Shown: piece by piece, positions 23,457 to 35,421 of the stretch
Layout of the letters: each line of letters starts with the position of its first letter
Numbering within the stretch: the stretch's first letter is position 1
From: Apostichopus japonicus
Taxonomy: Eukaryota > Echinodermata > Holothuroidea > Aspidochirotida > Stichopodidae
DNA length: 64,000 bases
Assembly (NCBI RefSeq): GCF_037975245.1
Contig: NC_092579.1
Location: forward strand, 19,676,678-19,740,677
Direction: 5' to 3'
The notes under the pieces: generated by a model
What the model was told of the DNA's origin: nothing
Databases searched by the model: none
Seen by the model: the letters and a program-made list of their open reading frames with translations, nothing else
Made by a program: the position numbers and the translations under genes

Positions 23457-26400
23457 CTGGAAGAAGATTGAGCAATCATATAAATGTGTATTAGAAAACA
23501 AGAGGAAACCCGAAATCAGAGGCCCTAACTTTCAGTTTCAAGATGGTGGCATTGCATGCAGTAATGAACACAGCTAAAATGATTCCTATTATCTTGGCTA
23601 TGAAGATACTTGTATATATAAACATACTTCTAGTTATGCAAGGGTAGAGATATGAATATATAATCACATATATTAGTATGAAGATTCTTAATAGCAGGCA
23701 CGTACAGTAGACATCATGCAACAATATGAAGAATTTATTTTTTTCAAGTTAAAGTTCATCCCAAAAGTTCATCCCAAATTTTTGCACAATACTGCTGTAG
23801 GTTCTCAAAAGCACTTTGTTGAACGATCCAATCCTGTTAAGTATTCCCAGAGATTGAAGAGTATTTTCAAAATAGACAAATAAGATGTCTCAGTGTGGAT
23901 AGTTACTTGGTAATTAATTGATAATTACTTGGCAGTTAAACGATTGTTCAAATTTAAGAGCATGGGTGACCTTTTTTGTCTTTCTTTAGCATAATTGGGA
24001 GCAAGACTGACAACCCTTTTTTAAAGTTGGAACTCTGAACTTCACTGTTCAGTAAGGTGTGAAGACTTGCGCACAAAGAAACATCTCATGCCGGTAATCT
24101 GACCTAATTTCGAATGAGGTGTAACAGAAGTGTTAGACACCACCATCGATCCCAGAAAATACACACACAGCTTGCTACCGTCGGTAATTAGACACTAGTG
24201 TACAGTCAATACATAGAGCTACAGTCAATACCCACTCAGTGTACATAGCAGCCATGGACATCTCAGTTCTACATAAAAGATAACAAGGTATATATCACAT
24301 TTCATTACTATCTGCATTTTGTTGCGACAAGAAGGAAACTTCACATGCAAGCAATGGAAAGTTAACTTTTTCAGTGGGCGGCATGCGATTTGGGGCGAGT
24401 CTTCAATGCCTTTAAGGATTGGCTCTTTTTGGGTTATCCTGCCCTTAGTTGCTGGCAGACCTGTGATGCCTGTGTAGCTATATTTTTGCTGATGGCTTGA
24501 GTCAGATGCCACAGTACCATACATATATACCATATATCCTGGGATAATGCCCCAGTTCATTTGATTGACCATGAAAGTAGCAGGGAATGGATTCAACAGA
24601 AAATGGGCTCTTTGTATTTATTTATTATGATATCAGTTGTTCATTAATTTAGTTATACATACCACTAAATCCTTGGCATATTAAAAATTCTTTGGAACTG
24701 GTATGTTGAGGCTGCCGAGTTGTGTTAGGGACTAAGGGTACTAATATGCTACTGTACACTAGTTTATTTATGCATACTGAAGTAGTTGACCAGACTCCCT
24801 GCCAAACCACTCCTAGTTTAGTTGTTTTGTTATGATTTAATGTAAAATGCTCTGGTCGATACACTCCATGTCCATTAAAACAGCTTTATGAAAAATGTGT
24901 CTATCATTGCTAATGTACATTTATTCCTGAAGGAAATATTTGTTTGCAATGTTTTGGATGGAAAAAAAGGGTCTATAACTTTATTCTATTTGCCAGTCTT
25001 GTACTACTTGCATCCTATTTTGGCAAGTACATTACTCTGTACTTGCACTCGAAGAAAAGAAACTGTTTGCTTAGGTACTCATCCTCAACATTCAGTGCTC
25101 AAGTTGGGATGCTAAAGATGTTGAAGTACTTGTTTCTCACTCAGGACAGGCAGATAAAAACAAAGAGTCTACAACTTTACTCTGCGGTCCTTTTTGAACA
25201 TCAATGAGCCACATTGACCTGTTACTAGATTTGCTTGATATATGCCTTAACAATGTTACCGAATAAACTTTCACAATGCTCCTCCGTAATGTACATGTGG
25301 AATTTCGATACAGGACTATATCAAACCAATGTCATTTCAAAATAGTATACTGGAGTGAGAAAGAATACCATTTTACTTTGTAGAGCTGAAGCATATTTCT
25401 CATCTGTAGTTAACTAAGGAAATGTTAACTGCTTAAATTCCTATTAGTTTCGATTCTTATAGTTCGACCATTTTCGAGAGTTTTGATTCTTATTCCTTCA
25501 GTCAGTTGCAATTCTTATTTTTCTTAATAGTTTGAATTCTTATTATCCTTAATATGTGCAATTCATAGTTTGGTTTCCCTTTAGTGTATTTTCATGTATA
25601 CTATTTGTATTTTCTTATTCCATCTTATCATTGTATTGTCTTATTGCGAGCATTTAATTGCCCATTTTTGGTGCTTAATAAAGTTTATTTGAATTTGAAT
25701 TTGAATTAAGTTAATGAAGAAAGTTGCTACGGAACTTCCACAACCATCATTTTGGTATCCCCAACCTTCATTTTGGGTGCATATCAGCAATTAAAAGTAA
25801 ACCATCAGTGCCACAGATAATATTTCAAGAGAGTTATAAGTTTTTATTCCAGATCTGTCTGAAAACTCCAAGCATATAGGCCTAGCCATAATAATAAACA
25901 GTTGGTCTTGTCTGAAGAGAGCCGAATCACTTTACTGTATGGGAAACGGGTATGGCAATTACAGCCGACTGGACTGAACTTTCTAGCTATCTGAGCATAG
26001 ACTAAACCTATTAAATGTTGGGGTTGACATGAACACAACATATTTCCTTATTTACACATTGGGGGAATAGCAGTTCTACAATGAGGCCTAGTACTGAAAT
26101 ATTACATAAAATTGGCATTAAACCGAGGCTTATTTGTCAACCAATGATTAGGCCTACCTACAGTACAAGCTGTCCTTCGCTTTAGCACAAAAGTTGCACA
26201 TATTCAAAGTAATATGGATAGGCATAGGAAAGACGGAGGCACTTATATTGCAACTTGTTAGCTTACACTTTGAAACCAATGAAAGTATGAATTAGGCCTA
26301 GGCCTAGGGCGTAGGTTACTGTAGCCTACAGAGTAAGGCCGTACAATACAGTGGCCCTAACGTTAAAACGCAGACTACGCCTTCCCCAATAAAATAGTAA

Positions 26401-27940
26401 TATTACAGGTGAGGTTATTCCTCGTTTAAAATATAAATATCTAAATCAAACGACAATTCATTTGCAGGTGAGGTTGTTGTAAACCAAAAACACTCAAATT
26501 GTGGTGCTAAACATCGCAAATTAGAATTACTTGTGTTTAGACTGTGTCATCCTTCTTTTGCAGAATGTTTACAACTGAAAACACTGCGGAACCAGTTTTG
26601 CTACATTGTGATATAAGTGAACCCATAGAACAAAATAAGGTTCTCAACGTGTCAAGATCTTTGGTAGCTTCGTCATCGGAAAACCACACAGTTTGCGTAC
26701 CTTTTTATAGTTGCCTTCTATACAAGTCATTTCTAGCATTTCCAAGACCTTTGATAAACTTCGAGTCAAGTACATTTTATCATGCCGTACATATTTCATG
26801 TATGTGGGGAACTTTGATGCAGTGGCGGGCCAATATGTGTGTGTGTGGAGGGGGGGGGGGAGGGGGTTAACCCAACTCCATCGTCAGTGAGAGGAAAAAC
26901 ATTCAGTCGTGGTTTTTTGGTGCAATTCATATGAAAAACTTAAGCATATCTTTCCCTTTTTTATGCAAGTGTAATATTGGATACCAAGCTTGGGATACTG
27001 GAATTAAACTCAGTACGAGCTGCATGAATTTGAGCAGAACGACAATGCGTGTTGCATTTATAAAGTTGATAAGAACCCATGCATAGGCCTAGTCATTATA
27101 AGCTTAATTAGCATCTTTAATTGGGTCAATTTGATAAATACTGGTCGTATATTCGATCACACTCATTTACACTAACGCAAACGGTTCACACAAATTTTAA
27201 TCAGCCTCTAGAAAAGCAGTTTCCCTTTGGCATATTAATTAATATTTATATTGTTTAATAACCTCACCATTAATGAGATACACAATACATCCACGAAAAA
27301 CTAATGACCATAGACCTAGCCTTAATCTCATTTTCGATTCGAAAATTACTATATAATTAGCTCCGTAATTAACATCATATAAAGTTCATTTGCTACTTTT
27401 GTATGCATGGGTTGTTAGAAATGGCATCTGACCACATAATATCTCCAATTTATCAATTTCCACCTTTTTGTTTTTATAGTTCAATTGATAGCTTTGTTGT
27501 AACTTTTCATCGTTCTAATATATGTACTACTCACACATAACTACATATAACCTGGCCTGGAGAGGGGAGGAAGGGCGTTAACAAGGGAAACAGCCTGATA
27601 TATAAGGACAGCATTTTCATTTTCGTAATATTATTAAGGAAAAGATGAAACTTCAAAAACAAAAAAGTGGGTGGGGGGATGTGACAGAAATGCCCCTGGT
27701 GGTCCGACCTAACTCTCAAGCCCCTGGACATATCTACATTTCAAAACTAAGAGATCTATGTTGGTCATATATTCTTGTAGTGTGAGTACACATCTATGAG
27801 TACGAGTACCAGCCCGAGTAAAAAGTCCCGAGAACGAGTAAGACAACATGAACTTGAACTTTGTATTCTCATAGAACGAGTACAAAGTTCCGAAAGAGGA
27901 CAATAAAAGAAACACAATGGTGAAAAAAACCGTTCAAATA
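23457..27940. other. Upstream region; no firm exon
   Basis: Earlier exons of the minus-strand gene should lie here or beyond, but none could be fixed. A minus frame at 24225-24596 and a plus frame at 26566-26870 look partly protein-like. The plus frame starts with an ATG right after a TTCTTTTGCAG acceptor (MFTTENTAEPVLLHCDISEP), and two CAGGTGAGGTT donor-like sequences sit 60 bp apart just before it (26407 and 26466). Without a donor or family match I do not call a gene. Confidence 0.4.
25560..25707 (+). mobile_element. LINE-like 3' end with TTTGAA tail
   Basis: GCTTAATAAAGTTTATTTGAA is followed by two more TTTGAA units, ending at about 25707. A polyadenylation-like AATAAA directly before a short 3'-terminal hexamer repeat is typical of CR1/L2-type LINE ends. 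Only the untranslated end is visible; no reverse-transcriptase frame is present upstream. Confidence 0.55.
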
Positions 27941-27944
27941 TCTT

Positions 27945-28340
27945 TTTCGGTTAAAGAGATATTCAAGTGTAAAGTTTTATCAGATTGTGTAGAAACTGCT
28001 GAAATCTGACTAGCTGTGATGTCACATCCTCACATTCCTGAAAAGTCTTTGTTTTTTTTTCTCTAAATATTTTGTGAGATTTCATGACTTTCAACCAAAA
28101 GATATGTCAGGAGATCTCATATTTGTCAAAGGAAGTATTTGAGATTAAACATCTGAAGAATTTTGATTATATTATTTTCAAATGTGTTAAAAAATGTAAA
28201 TAATTATTAAAGAAATATATTCACAAATGTTAAGGAAGTGAGGATGTGACGTCACACCCTCACAGTAAGTCTTTCTACACCAGTCGTTTTCAAAAAAAAT
28301 GTTGATATCTTCAAAGTGTCATATCTCCTTAACAGAGCAT
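27945..28340. repeat. Long imperfect inverted repeat (foldback element)
   Basis: GTTAAAGAGATAT at the left and ATATCTCCTTAAC at the right are near-complementary. Inside, GATGTCACATCCTCACATTCC (28019-28039) is mirrored by GGAAGTGAGGATGTGACGTC (28233-28252). The whole ~400 bp can fold back on itself. It resembles a MITE, but I did not find a convincing target duplication. Confidence 0.6.
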
Positions 28341-28586
28341 GCTATCATGGTAGTTTCTTCACTGTTCTTGTTGTTTTTTTTTGTGCTCTTTCATACAAAA
28401 TAGACATGTCAAACACCTGAAACAATCCTTTAACGAAGAGGGGTGGTGGCTTGGAGACTGCAGCCAAATATGTGTTAACAATAAAATACTTCATGGAAAT
28501 GATTTGAACATTTTCAAGAGGGAACTCTTAATCGTCTCAATCGTCTTAATCGACTTAATCGTTCCCGGGGTCCGACCTGTCTCTCA

Positions 28587-28690
28587 ATGTACTTCCTTCT
28601 CCCTCCACCTCCACCTCTCCCTCCCCCTCTCCCTCCATCTCTCCCTCTCCATCTCCCTCTCTTTCATCTTCTCTCATCCACCTCTCAAAC
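28587..28690. repeat. CTCCCT-type pyrimidine microsatellite
   Basis: About 100 bp of repeated CTCCCT, CTCCAT and CTCCACCT units occur here. It creates the Ser/Leu-rich end of a chance frame. Confidence 0.85.
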
Positions 28691-29187
28691 AACTCTCACC
28701 TCTTCCTTGCGGTCTTAGAGCTAATTCCATTTCTTAATGCCGACTTAATTTCCCCGTACAATTAATCATTTTGTATATAAGTTTGATGCAGTCATCTTAA
28801 TGGACAGGTGAACTGAACTAAACCACTTGAGTTTAAAAAAGAGATTTACTACCGAACGATTCTGGAAGATTCCATTTATTAGTAGGCCTATATACTGTTT
28901 GCTAGAGTGCAGATCCCTTGAGAATGGCAAGATGTATTTTAAATTACTCTCAAAACCTACACAAATAACTGTCAAGTACGACTACAGTTAATTATATAAG
29001 AATTCTTACCCAATCCCAATTTATCAACAATATTCATTTCGTAGATGAATTATATAATTTGCCGAAAGATCAAGGGTTATAAATGATATTATATCGAAAT
29101 GCCTTATTGCGAAATTTGAAGTTGTGCGAACAAGTCGGTGTCATACTCACAGGGATATGTTGTATAACGTTAGGGTGATCATATATT

Positions 29188-29512
29188 CAGGGGGTAGGAA
29201 GCTTCCAAAATGTAGGGGGGGGCATAACATCAGAGGGGCACTTTCTCATTCCACAACCACCACTCGTTATGCTATAAACCGATACACACCGGCCATATCA
29301 CTTAAATATATATGATGTGTTAGTATGCTATCAATATGGTGCACGTGAAGAACTAAAATAAAATAATAAAATTAACAAAGGCTTAAGATATCCAAAAGAC
29401 AGTTCTTCATCAGAGGGGCTCATATTATTTGCCAGTAGGGCACATTTGCTATTATGGAAAAAAGTGGGGGCATGGGCCCCCAGTGCCCCCCCCCCCCGGC
29501 TCCTGCCCCTTG
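29188..29512. mobile_element. hAT-like MITE, 325 bp
   Basis: The element begins CAGGGGGTAGGAAGC and ends GGCTCCTGCCCCTTG, imperfect inverted repeats. The flanks are CATATATT (29180-29187) and CATACATT (29513-29520), an 8-bp duplication with one mismatch. It is G/C-rich near the right end and non-coding. Confidence 0.65.
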
Positions 29513-32050
29513 CATACATTCGTTGGTATTCTTATAGATCTCGTGGCTATTCCTTCATCATGCGTTCTTTTCTCGTCTAGATTTCGCGCACCATAACTTG
29601 TTTGATAAGGCATTGAATTGGCCATGAAGTTATGATGCCTTAAAAAGGGAAACGAGGATATAATTGTTTCTGTTAACATCGTCAAACAAATTAATGAAAT
29701 CTTTTTGAATAACCCATGATGTTTCCGATTAATTTTCCATTCAGTGTCCGCCCTTTACTTACACCAATCATGTGTCTATGGTTTCAAGTCTATAAAATGA
29801 AATCGGAACCAAATATTTTTATTTTTATTTTATACTTTTTTTTATGATTTTTGAACAAACATGCGCTTGGAAGTTCGGGAGACTACGGCTGGCCAGATAG
29901 GACATTGGAAATTCCATCCACACCCCTCCCGCTCCCCAGTCTCCCCCACTCCTTCATCTGGAGGATAATATTTTCACCTTTCAAATTAATTTGATAAAGT
30001 TCAAATATGTAAAATGAATACATAATTGTGCATACATCTATGTGTGTAAATATTTATGTATTGAATTCACTTCAAGCTTAGTGGAACTGGGTACGGTAAC
30101 GTTGTAAGTGCTTTGTATAGCTGGTCGAGAATGAGAAGAAATCAAAGTAGGTCATATATACTTTTAAATTGATTTAACACACATAAATTGAAAGTGAAAC
30201 AATATACTGCTTGGATTCATATGATCTCAATTCCTATACCAGAGAGTTCACCCGGTTTTGTTAATTTCAAAATACAACAACGACAACTAAAGACAAAATA
30301 ACCCTGGTTACATTACCCGGAATATCACAATGGCGGACATTCATGCTTCCTGAGATACGAACACTTTCAATGAAATTTGATTCGCAACCAGCAAGAAGTC
30401 CTTTATAACCCCCCAAAAAACATCCGCTTTTGTTTCGATTCAATAGAGTAACTCTATACCCTCAATAAATTCTCGCCTTTATATATACACTTTTCAGGAT
30501 GAGTTCAACGTCTTCTTAGAAATGGTTTTGATAAGTTGAAAACCGGAAAAGAAAAGGAGAACAAACATCTTATCAGTATACCCTCACTGGAATACAGACA
30601 TGTCGCACTGGTAAATCCCCAGGAACCCCTATGATTCATTTTAAAATGGTTTTAGTTTCTGTTTTAGCAAGTTTCAGTTTGGGGCCGTTTGATTGATTTA
30701 TTCTAGTCTCTAATCAAGAAAATTAATTAAAAAAGTAATTGTAAACCATTAGTTGAAGAAAAGACGAAAACCAGAAGAGCACTTTCAAGTGTTCTCTGCT
30801 AGAAATTATTTGTGTTTTCTTTAATAGCATAAACGGTTCTGCCGCAGATTCACTTTATACATTGGAAAATGCATTAAGAAGTTAATAAACATATCAAGAG
30901 ATTCCGCAGAAATCGTCGACAAATCTAACACAAAATTAGTCAAAGACTACTGTTGACATGTGCAACAAGATCCAGTAAATTATATTTTTATTATAGTTGC
31001 AGAATATTTCGAAACCGAAATGGTTTTCTTTGTCAACAGCGAAAGGTAACAAACAGATTCATGTGTTAAAATGAAGTAAATTTGATACCGTTTGTTGTGC
31101 ACAGTTACAATACATTAATATCATCGGAATAGTTTATATTTCTTTAAACTCATAATTTTGGAGAAATAACCCAGCTGTATAAAGCTGAGAGTCATCAATT
31201 AAAGCGACTGGACTTCATAGTTTAATACACAATATGTAACACAAAAAGTTATCAAGGACACATGAATTGTATTTAAATGCCATCCAAAGTTGCTCGTTGC
31301 ATTACATATATGGAGTTAAAAGGGATCGAACATGTTTTGGTTGGGTTTTGATAATTAACAATACAGAGGATTAAATTTAACATTACGACCTATACTCAGG
31401 CACTGACGTCATCATCACGTTTAGCCTTAAAGGAGCATTCCAGAGATTTAAACTGTTTCAAGTAAAGGTGAATATCCGGGAAGCCGTAATATCTGCATTG
31501 CTAGGGCTGAAAATTTATGTTGCCATATTGAACTATACATATACGAAGACTAAAATTCTGCCAAAAGCGAAATTGATACAAAACTGCATGCTTTGAATGA
31601 ATGTTATTAGAAATATGAAGGCATAAAAGATATAAAAATTAAATACTGTCCCTACTAAACATGGACAGATAAACATAGATTTGCTTGTATCACTTCGTCC
31701 GTGTAAAATAAAACAAGCGGAACGTCCGGAAATCGGTGGTATAGAATCATAAGGTGAAGTGATGAAAATATTTACATAGGGAATTTCGTCAATATATTAG
31801 CTGGTCATTTCAAAATTCAACGTTCCCATCGTGTTTCTACACAAGAGGAAATTAATAGCAATTAGTTCCTTGTTCCTGTTATCGAGAATGTGCACCCCTT
31901 CAAAGGGAGTGGTTTAAGGAAACCGATAGCAAAATATATCAAAAGGGAAAATCCCATGTGAGGGTTCCAGGACGATCGATGGCAATTCTATGCTTTTTCG
32001 ATCATATCAGATTTGAGCCAACCTTCCAATTCAATTGATCAAGGCAAGAA

Positions 32051-32124
<74 letters not shown>

Positions 32125-33507
32125 CTCATTAAATTATATTCCCCACCCCTTCCATAGTCCGCGACATTGCATATAACAAACGTTGACACATCGTCCGAAT
32201 CGTACGTAATAATTGCATTCACAAAATGCTAGTAGCCTATACATATTCATGATTACAGGTTTGTTACCATGGATATAAGCTAGTAGTGGTTACCAGTTTG
32301 TATTTTCCGTTTATATCTACTTAACATGAGCCTACGTGATGATCACAGGCGCCCATTTTTATTTTTTTTATTTTATGAGAGCAATGTGATAACAGTGAGC
32401 AATATTGTTATTAGTATTCCTTATTATTAAGTCTAATGTCTGTACACTTGAACACATTAACAGAAACGCTGAGGTCCCTGGTGTATAATATACATGATTT
32501 CTAGCGGCAGTATTTTTTCCTTCTCTTTTCTGAAGTCTATATATTTGGTTCCGACTTCATCTTTGGCACAATCAATTCAAAAGATGTAGCAAGACTTTTC
32601 TTAGGGAGGTGCAGACAAGACCTATTTCTAACAAGAAAACTTTTTTTCTGGCAATTTTTCTTCGGATGCCCCATGACAAATATTGGGGCCTCGGCCGCCC
32701 TAGGCCTAGCCCGCCCCCCCCCTAATGTGACTACATCACTGCCTGATTGAAAAGAATAATGAAACTGAATTATTTTAACCTTCATTTATGAAGTGAGACC
32801 ATGAGTTCTAGTAGTTGGCATTCTAAAGTTTTAAGGTTTTACATTGAGCCCGTCGCACAAGGCTTGTCTAAAATCACGGCCCGTCAGAACTTGACTCGAC
32901 CGTCGTGACCTAGTTTTCGATTGTCGTGACCTAGATTTCGATTGTCTTGACGACCCCATGTCCATACAAATAACCCGTCAACACTGACCCACTGGTCGAC
33001 GTACACAACGACTGTTTGCTGTTCGTGCCCGAAACTCGTTTAGATCACATGCAAATTTATTACCCCGTGATTGGATAATTTTGTTATAAGGGCGTAGTTT
33101 GTTAGTTTTGAACTACCGCACATTATATCGGTACACAAGCAAGGATGATCTACTTTGAATTTGTCATTCGCTCGATCTCAGATGAGAATGAGCCAACATT
33201 TTGGCCGAGAAGTATTTGACACTATTTTTTATCGTCCTTTTTTTTCAGGGCAATAGTAATAGAAATTAGATATATAGATATTAAATAACATATAAGGTAC
33301 AGCATTCATAAAGTATATGATTGTAACTTACTTTGTAGTTTAATTGCAAAAAAAGGATGAACTCCATTAACATATATTTTCATACTATCATTACGTCAGT
33401 GCTGCAACTTATATTTAAACAGAATAACGTGGACGTTTGTCGCGTTGTATATGGTGTAAGTTTATATTCATCCTTATAACCATTACAGATATCCTTTTCT
33501 CGTTACT
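29513..33507. other. Intergenic, no gene recognised
   Basis: This is about 4 kb of AT-rich sequence with no splice-supported frame. It holds the TA array listed next, and CCTTAAAGGAGCATTCC at 31428, a phrase also partly present at 15396 (TTAAAGGAGCATTC) that may mark an old dispersed repeat. Confidence 0.5.
32052..32122. repeat. TA dinucleotide array
   Basis: Seventy-one bases of uninterrupted alternating TA. Confidence 0.97.
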
Positions 33508-35421
33508 CAGGTGCGTATCCAGGGGGGGGGCGTTGGGGGCGCGCGCCCCCCGGGTAAGGAAAAGAGGAGAGAATAAAAGAGAAGAAAAAAGGGAAAAGGA
33601 GGGGGAAAAAAGAAAAGGAGGAGAGGGAGGGAGGGAAAAGAAAAAGAAAAAAGAGAGAAAAAGGAAAAAAGGAGGAGTAGAAGATAGCCAAGACCTCGGG
33701 AAGAGAAAGATCCCTATTATATACACAGGGTAGCCAGTGACAGATCAAGGATTACGGAGGGGGTGTGCGCCTCACCCTACCCCTTACACCGACAACTCCA
33801 TTTTTGACGTTTCCATTTTTCCTCTCTCACTAATGTATCTATATAAATACTATATATGGTCTATCATAACGCGCGTGTGTGTGTATGGACGCCTTAAACA
33901 ATTGTACAATTGTGCTATATGGAACCAACTGTGGCTGGTCTTGAACTCGACCGAGTCGTCGGGGTACATGACGCATTTCGGGAAGGGGGCGACCGCCCCC
34001 CCCCCGAGCAAATTTTCTTTATGACATCGCTAGTAATTTCAAAATAGACAATGCTTAGATGCAACTTACAAGGCCTGGGAAGTGTCATTTCCAGCGATCT
34101 GGAAGGCATTTTCGGCCAAAATTTTTCTTGTACGCTTCGCGCCAACTCATCATGGCGCTTCGCTTAGATAGTTTGCCTACAGGCTTCGCCCCTCTATTGG
34201 CAATTACTCGCTACACGCCTGTTCGAATTTGTAAAGCAAAGAGCAGATAAAACATCATATCAGTGAGCATTGAAATGCATGTTCCACGATGAACAGCCTC
34301 AAAAACTGTCTATGTGTGTAGTTAAAGGCGTAGGAGCCCAATTGGATTTGGGGGCTGTAATGACTTGCCCGAAAAAAAAGCCAAAATTTTTCGCGCGTTC
34401 AACATATCAATGCCAATATCATTTAAGCAAGCATCGGTCATTACAGTGCATAGCATCATGTACCGCACGGTCCGTCAAAGTTGCACAGTATACCGATGCT
34501 ATGTAAACAACGAAATGTCTTATGTAGATGGAGAAAAATCATACAGATCCATTTATGTCAAAACTCTCTTTTACAAAGGTAATGTCGGCCAAGCTTACAA
34601 CTTTATTTTAATTACCAAGGAGATCATTTTTAAGCTATTCATTGCTATCTATTTTTCTTTCAGTAGGTGCCCGAAAAAGATGGGGAAAAATTTGGTTGGG
34701 GGGAGGGGGGCTGCAGCCACCGCCTCCTACGGGACCTACGCCTATGTGTGTAGTGTTCGCTTTCGATATACCTCATATCGGAAATATCTCCTATTTTTCA
34801 TTTCCTTCAACCAAGTTTTATAATAGCCATTATAAGAGCTTGCAATATTTCTACACCAATAAAATTAACTGTGTCGGAATTTTCCACAATTTCCTCACCA
34901 ACATTCTTCATCATACTTTCCTCTACTCGTGCAACTTTGACCTGTCTGTTAGGGATTCAAGGAGGTTTTCTATATTGCTTGTCCATAGATTGAATTTTGT
35001 GCAACATTATGGGTATGTTTTCAAGTGATTTTATTCACGAGAAATCTGAATTTTCAAATTCTCACCAAATAATGGGCTTAAAACCTTGAAAAGTGGGGCT
35101 TTCGGATATTGTGGGCCGTGACGTAGAATCACCTACAAAAGCAATCATCCATAGGACATGCAATCAGGTCGAACATGATGTGTGACTGGTGACAATCTGC
35201 AAAAAGGTTATGGATGGAAAAAACTTTTGGGAAACACTTGGTTCTCAGGCAAAAGTGTACATCTAGTTGGTCATTTTCAAGCCCGAGAAGTGCCATTTCC
35301 GGTGATCTGGGGGGTATCAAAACCAGAAATTTTCTTGTACGCTGCACGCCAACCGATGGTGGCGCTCCGCTTAGATAGTACTTCACGCCCCCCGGGTTAG
35401 AAAATCCTGGATACGCGCCTG
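33508..35421 (-). mobile_element. hAT-like non-autonomous transposon, copy 2, inverted
   Basis: Its ends are CAGGTGCGTATCCAGG and CCTGGATACGCGCCTG. The flanks share TTACT (33503-33507 and 35422-35426), a 5-bp duplication as in some hAT subgroups. Content runs as the reverse complement of 9339-11460: purine tract first, then hairpin modules near 34140-34165 and 35345-35375. Inside, 34323-34740 is itself bounded by AGGCGTAGGAG-type ends and TGTGTGTAG on both sides, an older nested element related to the one at 52933-53523. No transposase frame is present. Confidence 0.85.

Noticed and set aside
26820-26870. CAGTGGCGGGCCAAT followed by a GT/poly-G run, considered as another hAT-like element
   Set aside because: No complementary right end or flanking duplication nearby.
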